NCBI GenBank assembly: GCA_007750655.1
Contig: CP036290.1
Coordinates: 4,278,001-4,342,000 of the forward strand
Length of the DNA: 64,000 bases
Origin: Rohdeia mirabilis
GTDB lineage: Bacteria; Planctomycetota; UBA1135; GCA-002686595
Direction: 5' to 3'
The position numbers were made by a program, and so were the translations under genes. Positions 15,909-25,637 of the stretch are shown here, piece by piece (positions within the stretch are counted from its first letter, which is position 1; every line of letters begins with the position of its first letter). Under the pieces are notes generated by a model. The model was not told the origin of the DNA, did no database searches, and saw only the letters and a list, made by a program, of their open reading frames with translations.

Positions 15909-18599
15909 CTACTCCGCAGTCTTCTTGGCGGTCTTCTTGGAGGCCTTCTTGGCCGTCTTCCTCGCGGCCTTCTTGGCGGTCTTCTTCGCCGTCTTCTTCT
16001 TGACCGTCTTCTTCTTCGACGCCGTCTTCTTGCGCTTCGGCTTGGCCTCGGCCTTCTTCGCGAGCAACTCGATCGCGTCCGCGAGGGTCAGGCCCTCGGG
16101 ATCGGTGCCCTTCGGGAGCGACGCGTTGTAGGTGCCGTCCGCCACGTAGGGACCGTAGCGCCCGTCGAGCATCTTGATCTCGGTGCCGTCGGACTCGCGC
16201 ACACCCAGTTCCTTCAGGACCTTGGCCTGGCGGCGTCCGCCCTTCTTCTCCTGGGCCAGGACCTCGACCGCGCCGGACACGTCGATGTCGAAGATCTCCT
16301 GGGGCTCCTTGAGACTGCGCGTCTCCTTGCCACAGCGCAGGTACGGACCGTAGCGCCCGTAGTCGGCCAGGATGTCCTCGCCCATGGTCGGGTGGACGCC
16401 GACGGTGCGCGGCAGGGACAAGAGCTTCAGCGCATCGTCGAGGCCGACCGAGTCGAGCTCCATCCCAGGCAGCAGCGACTTCATCTTGGGCTTGTCGCCG
16501 GTCTCCTCGTCGGGGTCGCCGAGTTGCACGTAGGGACCGAAGCGACCGGACTTGAGGTAGACGGGTTGGCCGGTCTCGGGGTGGTTGCCGAGCTCCGTCG
16601 GGCCGCTGCCGCGCTCGAGCAGTTCGACCGCGTGTTCCAACGTGACCTCGTCGGGCGCCGTGCCCTCGGGAATGCTGGCGCGATCCTCGCCGCGCTCGAG
16701 GTACGGGCCGTACTTGCCGACGCGCACGTTGATCTGCACACCTTTGGCGTCCTCGCCGAGCGGCAAGGTGCACGACGTGCGCGCGTCGATGTCCTGCTCG
16801 AGCAGCTTGGCGAGGCCGGGGTCGTCGCCGCCGCCGAAGTAGAAGTGCTTCAGGTACGGCAGCGCCTCGAGCTCTCCGTTCGAGATGCGGTCGAGGTCGT
16901 CCTCCATGCTCGCCGTGAACGTCGTGTCCACCAGCGCGCCGAAGTAGTTCTCGAGCAATCCGACGACCGCGAAGGCCGTGAAGGTCGGCACGAGCGCGTT
17001 GCTCGACTTGATGACGTACTCGCGGAAGATGATCGTGTCGATGATCGACGCGTACGTGCTCGGGCGGCCGACGCCCTTCGCCTCGAGCTCCTTGACGAGC
17101 GAGGCCTCCGTGAAGCGCGCGGGCGGTTGCGTGGTGTGGTCCTTGGCGCCGAGTTCGACGCAATCGAGCGCTTCGCCCTCCTTCACGCTGGGCAGCACCG
17201 TCTCCTTGTCCGCCAGCTCGGCCGTCGGATCGTCCGCACCCTCCACGTAGGCGCGCAGGAAGCCCGGGAACTCGATCGTCTTGCCCGAGGTCTGCAGCAC
17301 GGCGCGTCCCCCCTTCACCTTGAGCGTCACGCGGTGGCCCTTCGCGTCGGCCATCTGGCACGCCATGGTGCGTTTCCAGATCAGCTCGTAGACGCGGGCT
17401 TCGTCGCGACCCATCTGGCTCGCCACCTGCTCGGGCGTCTTGAAGTCGCCGGCCGGGCGGATCGCCTCGTGCGCTTCCTGGGCGTTCTTGACCTTCGTCT
17501 TGAACTGACGCGGCGTCGGCGTCAGGTAGTCGGCCCCGTAGAGCTTCTCGATCTCGCGCCGCGTGTTCTCGATCGCCTGGCTCGACAGAGTCGTCGAGTC
17601 GGTACGCATGTAGGTGATGAAACCGTTCTCGTACAGACGCTGGGCGGCGCGCATCGTGTCGCGCGCAGAGAGGCGCAACTTGCGGTTGGCCTCCTGCTGC
17701 AGCGTCGACGTCGTGAACGGCGGACCGGGGCGATCCGTGGTCGGCTTGCGTTCGAGCGACTCGACGACCCAGTCGACGCCGTCGAGTTCGGAGCGCAGCT
17801 TCGCCGCCGCCTCCTCGTCGAGCCACAGCGCGTCGCTCTTCGCCTTGAGCTTCCCGTTGTCCGCGTCGAAGTCGCGCCCCGACGCCACGCGCTGTCCGTC
17901 GACGGTCACGAGCGTGGCGTCGAACGGCGTCGGCGTGCCGGCCTTCGACGCGAACGTGCCGGTCAGGTCCCAGTAGGTCGAACGCACGAAGGCCTGGCGC
18001 GCGCGCTCGCGCTCGACGACCAGACGCACGGCGACGGACTGCACGCGACCGGCCGACAGCTTGGGCGCGATCTTGCGCCACAGGATCTGTGAGACCTGGT
18101 AGCCGAACAGTCGGTCGAGCAGACGGCGCGTCTCCTGCGCCTCGACGAGGCCGGTGTCGAGTTCGCGCGGGTTGGCGAGCGCGTTCTGGATCGCCTCCTT
18201 CGTGATCTCGTGGAAGACGAGGCGCTTGAGCGGGACCGTCGGCTTCAGGACCTCGACGAGGTGCCACGAGATCGACTCGCCCTCGCGGTCCTCATCCGTC
18301 GCCAGGTAGATCTCCTTGGCGTCCTTGACGAGCGCCTTGAGCTTTCGGACCTGCTCCTTCTTCGACTGGGGGACGATGTAGAGCGGCGCGAAGTCGTTCT
18401 CGATGTCGATCCCCAGCCGCGTCCACTTCTGGTCCTTCATCGCCGCCGGGATCTCCTTCGCGGAGGTCGGCAGGTCGCGGATGTGGCCGACGGACGCTTC
18501 CACGACGAAGCCATCGGGGAGGAATCCCTTGATGGTCTTGGCCTTGGTGGGCGACTCGACGATGACGAGGCTGGTGCCGTCTGAGGACTTCTTGGCCAC
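15909..18599 (-). CDS. topA: DNA topoisomerase I with lysine-rich C-terminal tail
   Basis: A type IA topoisomerase that relaxes negative supercoils. The predicted 896 residues begin at GTG 18599 with the Toprim strand (LVIVESPTKAKTI) and T-D-E-D-R-E-G-E-S-I-S-W-H. The active-site tyrosine is in F-I-T-Y-M-R-T-D-S-T (Tyr about 330). The C-terminal part has several glycine-rich repeats of the form G-R-Y/F-G-P-Y-V/L with no zinc-finger cysteine quartets. The last 45 residues are almost only Lys, Ala and Thr (K-K-T-A-K-K-T-A-K-K-A-A-R-K), resembling bacterial histone-H1-like tails that bind DNA non-specifically. I chose GTG because the upstream frame is low-complexity. No Shine-Dalgarno. Confidence 0.95.
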   Translation of the reverse strand: MAKKSSDGTSLVIVESPTKAKTIKGFLPDGFVVEASVGHIRDLPTSAKEIPAAMKDQKWTRLGIDIENDFAPLYIVPQSKKEQVRKLKALVKDAKEIYLATDEDREGESISWHLVEVLKPTVPLKRLVFHEITKEAIQNALANPRELDTGLVEAQETRRLLDRLFGYQVSQILWRKIAPKLSAGRVQSVAVRLVVERERARQAFVRSTYWDLTGTFASKAGTPTPFDATLVTVDGQRVASGRDFDADNGKLKAKSDALWLDEEAAAKLRSELDGVDWVVESLERKPTTDRPGPPFTTSTLQQEANRKLRLSARDTMRAAQRLYENGFITYMRTDSTTLSSQAIENTRREIEKLYGADYLTPTPRQFKTKVKNAQEAHEAIRPAGDFKTPEQVASQMGRDEARVYELIWKRTMACQMADAKGHRVTLKVKGGRAVLQTSGKTIEFPGFLRAYVEGADDPTAELADKETVLPSVKEGEALDCVELGAKDHTTQPPARFTEASLVKELEAKGVGRPSTYASIIDTIIFREYVIKSSNALVPTFTAFAVVGLLENYFGALVDTTFTASMEDDLDRISNGELEALPYLKHFYFGGGDDPGLAKLLEQDIDARTSCTLPLGEDAKGVQINVRVGKYGPYLERGEDRASIPEGTAPDEVTLEHAVELLERGSGPTELGNHPETGQPVYLKSGRFGPYVQLGDPDEETGDKPKMKSLLPGMELDSVGLDDALKLLSLPRTVGVHPTMGEDILADYGRYGPYLRCGKETRSLKEPQEIFDIDVSGAVEVLAQEKKGGRRQAKVLKELGVRESDGTEIKMLDGRYGPYVADGTYNASLPKGTDPEGLTLADAIELLAKKAEAKPKRKKTASKKKTVKKKTAKKTAKKAARKTAKKASKKTAKKTAE

Positions 18600-18852
18600 T
18601 GATGGTGTTCGCGAGAGGGAGCTAGGGTCGGCCGGCGGGCGGCAAGGGCTAACAGAAAGGCGCCCCACCTTCCAGGTCGATGCTCCGCGGTCCGCCCGTC
18701 CGCAGGGGGTTCCGAGCGGTGCGCAACCGGCGCGGCGCCAACCGGTTGCGCTCGGTGCGAACGATCCGTCGAGGGAGCGCCCGCCACCGGGGCGCGCAGC
18801 GGGAGTCCTGGTTGGTGCGCGCCCGCCGGGCAGCGACTACCCTCCCGCCAGA

Positions 18853-21800
18853 GTGATCGATCGCGGACGCAGCAGCCCCCTGGGACCAGGGCCCGAACCC
18901 GACCCGGCGGGCCCACAGGTGGACGCCGCCGATCGCACGGGCGATCCGACGGCCGATCCCGCTGCGGAACCGCTGCGGACCGCGCGGCCACGGCTGGGGC
19001 ACGTGCTGTTCGCCCGGGTGGCCGCCGCCAGTCGGGTGGAAGGGGCCCAGGGCCGTCCGCGGGCGCTGGAGGTCCTCACAGGGCCCCAGGGCGGCGCAGC
19101 GGTGCGCACGCTGTACGGACCCGATGACTGGGGCGAGCTCGAGGGCGCCACCGTCGTGGTGCCACGGCGCGACACGTTCGAGCTGTGGCTCGACCAGTGT
19201 CGTCTGCTCGGCGCCGCCCCGCCGATCCCGGGCGCGGTGATGGGTCTCGACGAGTTGGCGGGCTGGCTGGCGCCGGGCGGTTCGGGCAGCGATCTCGAAC
19301 AGCTGCTCACGCGTGCGACGGGGAGCGCGGGTGGCCCCCTCGACGCGAGCGGGCCGGCCGCGCTCGAACGGGCCACGCGCGCCCTCGTCCGGGAGATCCA
19401 CGGCCTCGCCGCGGGCGACCTGGCCTGCCTCGGTCGGGCCTGGGAGGAAGCGGGCAGCCGACTCGCGATCACCGACCCCGCTGCGGCGCACCGCCTCGTC
19501 CACCTGGCGCGGCTCGTCGACCGGCCGAGCCTGTGGGCGGGCGCGAGCGAATCGGTCTTCGGGGGGATGGACGGCCTCGAGGACGGTCGGATCGCGGGCG
19601 CGCGCTCGGACTTCGGCGACCTGGACATGGCGCTGGCCGAAGCGCGACCGGGTTGGGCGTACGAGACCGCGCGCCGCGAGGACGAGCCGGCCTCGATGCC
19701 GCCCGACCGCGACGGCGTCGAACCCCTCGCCGACGCCGACCTCGAGCGCGTCGACCAGGCCTTCGCCGAGATCCTGCCGCAGATCGGCGGCGGTCGGGCG
19801 GCGCGCGGGGCGACACTCGACGTCCGTCCCGCCCAACTGGACGTGGCACGCAGCATCGCGCGCTCGCTCGGCACGCGCACGCACCTGTTGCTGCACGCGC
19901 CGACCGGCACGGGCAAGACGCTCGCGTACTTGATCCCCGGCCTCCTGTTCGCGGTGCGCAACGGACTGCGCGTCGGTTTCGCGACCTACACGAAGGCGCT
20001 GCAGCGTCAGGCCTACGACCGCGATCTGCCCGTGGCGCTGGCGGCTCTCGAGCGTCTCGGCGTCGAACGTCCGCGCGTGACGGTGCTGAAGGGGCGCGCG
20101 AACTACGTCTGTTGGCGCGCGCTCGTCTCGCTCGCACCGGGCCCGGCCGACGGCGCGGCGCGTCATCTGGCCTGGTGCCACCTGCTCGGCTTCGCGCTCA
20201 CGTCCGAGGACGGCGACCTGGACCGCCTGCCGCGCAACGGTCTCGACTTGTTCGGTGCGGTGGACGGGCTGGAACGCGAGTGGGAGCTCCTGCGGCGTTC
20301 GATCGGAGCGAAGTCGGGCTGCTGTACGCGCCCGCACGACCGCAGCAGCTGTGGCGCGGACGCCGCACGCAAGCGGGCCGAGCGCAGCCACGGCGTCGTG
20401 ACGAACCATGCGTTCGCCCTCGCGCGGCCGGAGTTCTTCCGCCACCTGGTGTTCGACGAGTGCGAACACCTGCACGACCAGGCCCATGCCGCGTTCAGCC
20501 GCACGATCACCTTCGAGCGCGCGCGGCGAATGCTCGACGAGCTGGGAGGGAACAGCGGTCGCGGCGTCCTGAACGCGCTGGCGCGCGCGGTCTCGGGGGC
20601 GCTGGCCTTCGGCGCGACGCAGGTCGAGCTCGACCGGTCGCGGGCGGCGCGCACTCGGGCACGCACGGCGCTCGGGCAACTCGAACGCGGCGCGCGCGCC
20701 TTCATCGAGTGGCGCCAGGAACGCGAGGCCGACCGCAGCGCCAGCGACGACCACGCCCTGCTGCGCGAGTTCGTCGAGGCGGGCATCGATGCCGGCGACG
20801 CGTCGGTCGAGCTCCTGCTCGTCGGGCACAACGGTCTGTGTCGCGCGCTGCACGAGTTGTCGACCGGGCTCGGCGCGCTGTCGGAAGGGCTGTTCGAGGT
20901 GCGGATCCCGCGTCGCGAGCGCGTGCGCTTCCGGCTCGACGAAGCGCGCACCGAGGTCGAGGAGCTGAGCGACGCGATCGCGCCCTGGCTCCCGCTCCGC
21001 GACGGCGAACCGCGCTTCGACCGCAACACCTTCTACGACGTCGTCGAGCGCCCGAACGGCGACCTGGCGCTCGAGACGCGCGTGCTGTTGCCGCACGAGT
21101 ACCTGGGTCGCTTCCACTATCCGCGGCTGGCGGGCGCGGTCTTCCTGTCGGCGACGACGCTCTTGCGCGGCGGCTTCGAGGACGCGCGTCGCTACCTGGG
21201 ACTCGAACGCGCCGCCGAACCGGCCGAGGACGAGGAGCGCGAACCCGAGAAGGTCGTCGCCCACGCGGCGCCGGAGGCTTTCGACTACTCGCGCGTGCTG
21301 ATGCTGGCGCCGAGCGACGTGCCCGACTACCGCGGCGACAAGGCCGGGTGGCTCGACCACGGCGCGCGCCTGATCGCGCACGTGGCCATGCGGACGAAGG
21401 GACGCGTACTGGCGCTGTACACGAACCAGTCCGACCTCGAGGCCGTGGCTCGACGCCTGCACCCGCACCTCGCACCGCGCGGGATCGAGGTCCTGGCTCA
21501 GAACACGGGCGGGCAGAGCGCCGAACGCCTCGCCGATCGCTTCCGCACCCACGGCTCGGCGGTGTTGCTGGGCGTCGACAGCTTCTGGTTCGGCGCGGAC
21601 TTCGCGGGCACGGCGCTCGAGTACCTGTTCCTCGCGAAACTCCCCTACGGCGTGCCGGATCGCTACCACCAGGCCCAGTGCGCGGCGATGGGTCGCGGCG
21701 AGCAGCGGCGCACGATCTACATGCCGCGCGCGCTGGCCCGCTTCCGACAGGGGTTCGGACGCCTCATGCGCCGCGTGGACGACTCGGGCTGCGTGTTCGT

Positions 21801-21981
21801 GCTGGACAAGCGCCTGGTCGAGCCGCGCCACCGGTCGTTCCTGCGCGAACTGCCGATGGCCGTCGACGGGGTGCGGGGTGCGCGTTTCGTGCGCGCGTCG
21901 ACCGACCGGTGCCTCGACGCGGCCTTCGAACACATGGGGATCGACGCCGCGGCGGAGCCGTTCGAACGGACGCGACTGTAG
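18853..21981 (+). CDS. DinG/XPD-type ATP-dependent DNA helicase with N-terminal extension
   Basis: A superfamily 2 helicase of 1042 residues. Walker A is A-P-T-G-T-G-K-T (about 350-357), the DEAH-like box is D-E-C-E-H (about 535), and the C-terminal motor has M-R-T-K-G-R-V-L-A-L-Y-T-N, S-F-W-F-G-A-D-F and Q-G-F-G-R-L-M-R-R. Cysteines in V-C-W-R (about 420), G-C-C-T-R (490/491) and S-S-C (500) fit the 4Fe-4S cluster of XPD/DinG helicases. The first 300 residues have L-D-E-L-A-G-W-L-A-P-G and may be a degenerate DnaQ-like exonuclease module, as in DinG-exonuclease fusions; this is tentative. The GTG 18853 start has a TACCCT box 9 bases upstream and no Shine-Dalgarno. Likely roles are R-loop or fork repair. 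Confidence 0.85.
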   Translation: MIDRGRSSPLGPGPEPDPAGPQVDAADRTGDPTADPAAEPLRTARPRLGHVLFARVAAASRVEGAQGRPRALEVLTGPQGGAAVRTLYGPDDWGELEGATVVVPRRDTFELWLDQCRLLGAAPPIPGAVMGLDELAGWLAPGGSGSDLEQLLTRATGSAGGPLDASGPAALERATRALVREIHGLAAGDLACLGRAWEEAGSRLAITDPAAAHRLVHLARLVDRPSLWAGASESVFGGMDGLEDGRIAGARSDFGDLDMALAEARPGWAYETARREDEPASMPPDRDGVEPLADADLERVDQAFAEILPQIGGGRAARGATLDVRPAQLDVARSIARSLGTRTHLLLHAPTGTGKTLAYLIPGLLFAVRNGLRVGFATYTKALQRQAYDRDLPVALAALERLGVERPRVTVLKGRANYVCWRALVSLAPGPADGAARHLAWCHLLGFALTSEDGDLDRLPRNGLDLFGAVDGLEREWELLRRSIGAKSGCCTRPHDRSSCGADAARKRAERSHGVVTNHAFALARPEFFRHLVFDECEHLHDQAHAAFSRTITFERARRMLDELGGNSGRGVLNALARAVSGALAFGATQVELDRSRAARTRARTALGQLERGARAFIEWRQEREADRSASDDHALLREFVEAGIDAGDASVELLLVGHNGLCRALHELSTGLGALSEGLFEVRIPRRERVRFRLDEARTEVEELSDAIAPWLPLRDGEPRFDRNTFYDVVERPNGDLALETRVLLPHEYLGRFHYPRLAGAVFLSATTLLRGGFEDARRYLGLERAAEPAEDEEREPEKVVAHAAPEAFDYSRVLMLAPSDVPDYRGDKAGWLDHGARLIAHVAMRTKGRVLALYTNQSDLEAVARRLHPHLAPRGIEVLAQNTGGQSAERLADRFRTHGSAVLLGVDSFWFGADFAGTALEYLFLAKLPYGVPDRYHQAQCAAMGRGEQRRTIYMPRALARFRQGFGRLMRRVDDSGCVFVLDKRLVEPRHRSFLRELPMAVDGVRGARFVRASTDRCLDAAFEHMGIDAAAEPFERTRL

Positions 21982-22044
21982 CGGCCGCCGCCGAGCGCTC
22001 GGCTGCTACCGTGCGCGCCTTCGCGTCCCCCACCAGGTCGAACC

Positions 22045-22953
22045 GTGCCCAGCTCCTACATCGAAGTCCGCGTCCTCTGTCCCGTCGGTTGGCACGAGGT
22101 CGTGGCCGACGTCCTCGCGATCGGTCCGTGCACGTCGGTCGTGCTCGGTCGTCCGAACCTCGGCGTCGACCCCGCGCCCGACGGTTTCGACTGGGTGCGC
22201 ACGTTCTTCCCGAGCGACGAGGACACCCGGGCGCTGCGCGAGGGCATCGCCAACGGACTCGCGAGCGTGGCGGAGAGCACCGGCGTCGACGAGCTCGCGG
22301 GGCTGGAGGCCACGTTCCACGAGCTGCCGGCCGAGGACTGGGCCACGTCGTGGAAGAAGAGCTGGAAGCCCTTCCGCGTCGGGAACCTCGCCGTCGTCAC
22401 GCGCGACTGGAACCGCGCGCCGAAACCGGACGACGTGCGCCTCGTGCTCGAACCGGGCGGTGCGTTCGGCACGGGCCGCCACGCGACCACGCGCACGATC
22501 CTGGCGCTGTTGCAGGAGCGCGACGTCGCCGGTGCGCGCGTGCTCGACGCCGGCACGGGCACCGGCATCCTGTCCGTGGCCGCGGCGCGTCTCGGTGCGG
22601 CGAACTGCCTGGGTTTCGACATCGATCCGCGCAGTGCGATCGAGGGGAACGACCTCGCGAGGACCAACGGCGTCGCGGAGCGCTGCACCTTCCGCATCGG
22701 CGACTTCGGGGTGCTCGACGAGCGCGACACGGCCTTCGACGTGGTGCTCGCCAACATCTACAGCGACGTGGTCCAGGCCTTCGCGACCGACCTGGCCGCG
22801 CGACTCGGTCCGACCGGCTGGTTCGCGTTCAGCGGCTGTCCGGACCGGCACCGCGAGCCGACGCTGGCCGCGATCGAGGCCGCCGGACTGCACGTGGAAG
22901 AGGTTCGCCAGCGCGGGCGTTGGCTGACGTTCGTCGGTCGGCACGCGGGCTGA
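22045..22953 (+). CDS. prmA: Ribosomal protein L11 methyltransferase
   Basis: Transfers methyl groups from S-adenosylmethionine to ribosomal protein L11. The predicted 302 residues match the family. An N-terminal substrate-recognition domain (to about residue 120) ends with W-A-T-S-W-K-K-S-W-K-P-F-R-V-G. The catalytic domain has L-E-P-G-G-A-F-G-T-G-R-H-A-T-T, SAM motif I DAGTGTGILSVAAARLGA, the acidic end of beta-2 (F-D-I-D-P), and the L-A-N-I-Y motif near the active site. The start is GTG 22045. It follows the helicase gene by 63 bases in the same direction. Confidence 0.9.
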   Translation: MPSSYIEVRVLCPVGWHEVVADVLAIGPCTSVVLGRPNLGVDPAPDGFDWVRTFFPSDEDTRALREGIANGLASVAESTGVDELAGLEATFHELPAEDWATSWKKSWKPFRVGNLAVVTRDWNRAPKPDDVRLVLEPGGAFGTGRHATTRTILALLQERDVAGARVLDAGTGTGILSVAAARLGAANCLGFDIDPRSAIEGNDLARTNGVAERCTFRIGDFGVLDERDTAFDVVLANIYSDVVQAFATDLAARLGPTGWFAFSGCPDRHREPTLAAIEAAGLHVEEVRQRGRWLTFVGRHAG

Positions 22954-22975
22954 CGCGCCCGCGAACCGCCCGACC

Positions 22976-24007
22976 TCAGCGCGCGAGGCGTTCGAGTCGC
23001 GCGAGACGCTCGGGCTCGTTCGCCACGAGCCACGCGTCCTGCGCGAGCAACTCGTGGGCGCGCGCGAAGAACGGCGTCGCCTCGTCCGCGCGCTCGAGCA
23101 GCAAGAGGCACTCGCCGACCTCCTCGAACACGTAGCCGTCGGGTGCGTTCGCCGCTTCGCGCTCGGCCATCAAGGCCTCCTGCTCCGCCAGAGCTTCTTC
23201 GACGCGCCCGAGTTCGCGGTGCGCGCGCGCCACGGCCCAGCGCGCGATCCAGATCGGTTCGACCTGCTCGGGCCGTTCGCGGCGCAGGACGAGCGCCTGC
23301 TCGAAGAGCTCGAGCGCGGCCGCGTGCTCTGTGGCCTCGAACTGGTTCCAACCTTCGTTGTTCGCGATCACGGCGCCCCAGCCGCGCGCGGAGGGATCGG
23401 AACTCGCGTGGGCGATCCCGAGCGCGCGCCGGTTCCACAGGCTGGCGGCGTCGCCCGTCTCGGCGATCCCGAGCATGTGCGCCGCGTCCACCGCCAGGTA
23501 GTCGAGCCCGGCCGCGTTCGCGCGCTCGAAGGCCGACTCGAAGGGTGCGATCGCTCCCGGGAGGTCGCCCGACGAACGGGCGAGCCGGCCGCGTTCGAGC
23601 TCGAGCAGCACGCGGACGCGCGCGGCGCCGGTCGACGGTAGGTCGCGCGCGGCGGCCGCGAGTTCGGCGCGCGCCTCGTCGAAGCGCTGTTGCAGACCGA
23701 GGGCGCGCGCCACCTGGGTGCGCAGCTCGGCGGCAGCCACGCCGTCCGCGGCGGCCTCGGCCTCGCGCAGACGGGCCTCGCTGGCCGCCGGATCCGCGAA
23801 GTCCCACAGGCCGCGCCACGGGGCCATGTCCTTCTCGCTCTGCATGCTGTGGTCCTCCCGGGGCGGCCCCGCCTGGGACCAGTCGTTCGCGAAGTCGGAC
23901 AGAACGGCCGGCGCCGGATTCGCCGCGCAGCTCGCGACCACGAGGGCCGCGCACAGCGCGCCGATCCGGCGCCGGACACCTGCGGACGCGGGCTCAGTTC
24001 GAGCCAT
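22976..24007 (-). CDS. TPR-containing lipoprotein
   Basis: A predicted 343-residue exported protein. ATG 24007 (MARTEPASAGVRRRIG) gives a basic start, a hydrophobic core (ALCAALVV) and the lipobox V-A-S-C-A. The rest is a helical array of TPR-like repeats rich in Ala, Glu and Arg, for example A-D-G-V-A-A-A-E-L-R-T-Q-V-A-R-A-L-G. It overlaps the 3' end of the flotillin gene by 14 bases, so it is the last gene of the NfeD-flotillin operon. It could be an envelope scaffold for that membrane domain, which is inferred from position only. Confidence 0.8.
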   Translation of the reverse strand: MARTEPASAGVRRRIGALCAALVVASCAANPAPAVLSDFANDWSQAGPPREDHSMQSEKDMAPWRGLWDFADPAASEARLREAEAAADGVAAAELRTQVARALGLQQRFDEARAELAAAARDLPSTGAARVRVLLELERGRLARSSGDLPGAIAPFESAFERANAAGLDYLAVDAAHMLGIAETGDAASLWNRRALGIAHASSDPSARGWGAVIANNEGWNQFEATEHAAALELFEQALVLRRERPEQVEPIWIARWAVARAHRELGRVEEALAEQEALMAEREAANAPDGYVFEEVGECLLLLERADEATPFFARAHELLAQDAWLVANEPERLARLERLAR

Positions 24008-25637
24008 CGCCCTTCGACTCGGAGGCGTCCTTCGCGGCGCCGTCCGCGTCCTTCTTCGATGCACCGCCGCGCTCGGCGATGTCGTCGTTGGACACGAGCT
24101 TGCCGAAGAAGTCGGGCATCTCGACGCCGCCGATGTCGCGCATCATGTGGAGCATCGGCGGGATCGTGCTGCCGAGGTTCTGCAGGAAATTGCTGGTGGC
24201 GCCTTCCCCGTTCTTGCCGCCGCCGTCCCACACGACGACCTTGTCGAACTTGATGTTGCTGATGGCCTGGGCGGCGTTCTTGCTGAGGTTGTCGATGTGC
24301 TCGAGCATCAGCATCTGGAAGGCGCCCTGCGGTCCGCCACAGCTCTCGACGATCTGCTTCAGACCGTCGCCCTTCTTGGCGAGGATCTCGTACTGACCGC
24401 GGGCCTCGGCCTCGAGCTTGGCGTAGATCGCGGCAGCCTGGGCCTCGGCGTCGATCTTCAGCTTCGCGGCCGCCGCTTCGGCGTCGACGATCGTCGTGGC
24501 CTTCTCGGCCTTCGCGACCGCTTCCAGTTGAGCGCGCTTCTCGGCCTCGAGCTTCTTCGCCTGAGCCTCGGCCGCCTTGGCCTCCGCCAGGTACTGGGCC
24601 TCGAGCACCGCCGCGTCCGCTTCACGCTTGCGCGTCTCGGAGCGCTGGAAGGCCTCGGCCTCCTGGATGCGCAGGTCGGCGTTCGTGCGCGCGACCGCGG
24701 CCTTGGACTCGTTCTCGCCCTCGACGGCGCGCGCGTTGGCCTCGGCGATGCGGATGCGCTTGTCGCGGTCCGCGTCGTTGACCTGGACCTGCTGTTCGAA
24801 GAGCGCGGTCTGCTCACCGACGGTCTGCTCCTTCAAGAGTTCGGCCACGCGCACGGTCTGCTCGCGCTCGGCCTCCTTGGTGCCGATCATCTGCACCTTC
24901 TGGGCGTTCGCCACCTGGACGGCGCGCTCGCGTTCGGCCTCGGCCACACCGATGGCACCGCGGCGCTCCTGGTCGGCCACGTCGATCTGGGCCGACTGGA
25001 TGGCCTCGGCGGCCGCCTTCTGACCGATGGCGCGGATGTACCCGGACTCGTCGGTGATGTCCTTGATGTTCACGTTGATCAGGACCAGACCGATCTTCGC
25101 GAGCTCGGGCTCGAGCGAGTTCTGCACGCTGGCGAGGAACTGGTCGCGGTCGCGGTTGATGTCCTGGATCTGCATGCCCGCGATCACCTGGCGCAGCTGG
25201 CCGAAGATGATGTCCTCGGCCTGCTTCATGATCTCGGGCGTCTTGAGGCCGAGCAGACGCACGGCCGCGTTGTTCATGATCGCCGCGTCGGTGCCGATCG
25301 CGACCGTGAAGACGCTCGGCACCGAGATGCGGATGTTCTCGGCCGAGAGCGCGTTCTCGAGCGGGATCTCGATCTGGACCGGATCGAGGTTCAGGTACTC
25401 GTAGTCCTGGATCAACGGCCAGACGAACGCGCCACCACCGTGCAGCGTGCGCGACGAGCGTCCCGTCGACGTGCGCCCGTAGATCACGAGCACCTTGTTC
25501 GAGGGGCAGCGCTTGTAGCGGCGCACGATCGTGAGCAGGAGCCCCAGTCCGATCAGCAGCAGCGCCGGGATCAGAACGACCCAGAACAGGTCGCCTCCGC
25601 TGAGCGGGTCGGCCGGGGTGAGAAGTGCGAGGTTCAT
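23994..25637 (-). CDS. Flotillin-family SPFH protein
   Basis: 547 residues. One N-terminal membrane span (FWVVLIPALLLIGLGLLLTIV) is followed by an SPFH/band-7 domain (about residues 45-220, with V-P-S-V-F-T-V-A-I-G-T, L-R-Q-V-I-A-G-M and I-N-V-N-I-K-D-I-T-D). A long Ala/Glu-rich coiled coil (about 225-440, with A-E-A-E-R-E-R-A and E-A-E-A repeats) and a flotillin-type C-terminus complete it. Bacterial flotillins (FloT/YuaG) organise ordered membrane microdomains and oligomerise through the coiled coil. The NfeD-like partner lies upstream with a 4-base ATGA overlap, the classical yuaF-yuaG arrangement. The C-terminal 30 residues are charged and low-complexity. Confidence 0.93.
   Translation of the reverse strand: MNLALLTPADPLSGGDLFWVVLIPALLLIGLGLLLTIVRRYKRCPSNKVLVIYGRTSTGRSSRTLHGGGAFVWPLIQDYEYLNLDPVQIEIPLENALSAENIRISVPSVFTVAIGTDAAIMNNAAVRLLGLKTPEIMKQAEDIIFGQLRQVIAGMQIQDINRDRDQFLASVQNSLEPELAKIGLVLINVNIKDITDESGYIRAIGQKAAAEAIQSAQIDVADQERRGAIGVAEAERERAVQVANAQKVQMIGTKEAEREQTVRVAELLKEQTVGEQTALFEQQVQVNDADRDKRIRIAEANARAVEGENESKAAVARTNADLRIQEAEAFQRSETRKREADAAVLEAQYLAEAKAAEAQAKKLEAEKRAQLEAVAKAEKATTIVDAEAAAAKLKIDAEAQAAAIYAKLEAEARGQYEILAKKGDGLKQIVESCGGPQGAFQMLMLEHIDNLSKNAAQAISNIKFDKVVVWDGGGKNGEGATSNFLQNLGSTIPPMLHMMRDIGGVEMPDFFGKLVSNDDIAERGGASKKDADGAAKDASESKGDGSN

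Noticed and set aside
18649..21933. A 1094-codon minus-strand open frame
   Set aside because: Antisense to the DinG-like helicase, which has all helicase motifs and Fe-S cysteines.
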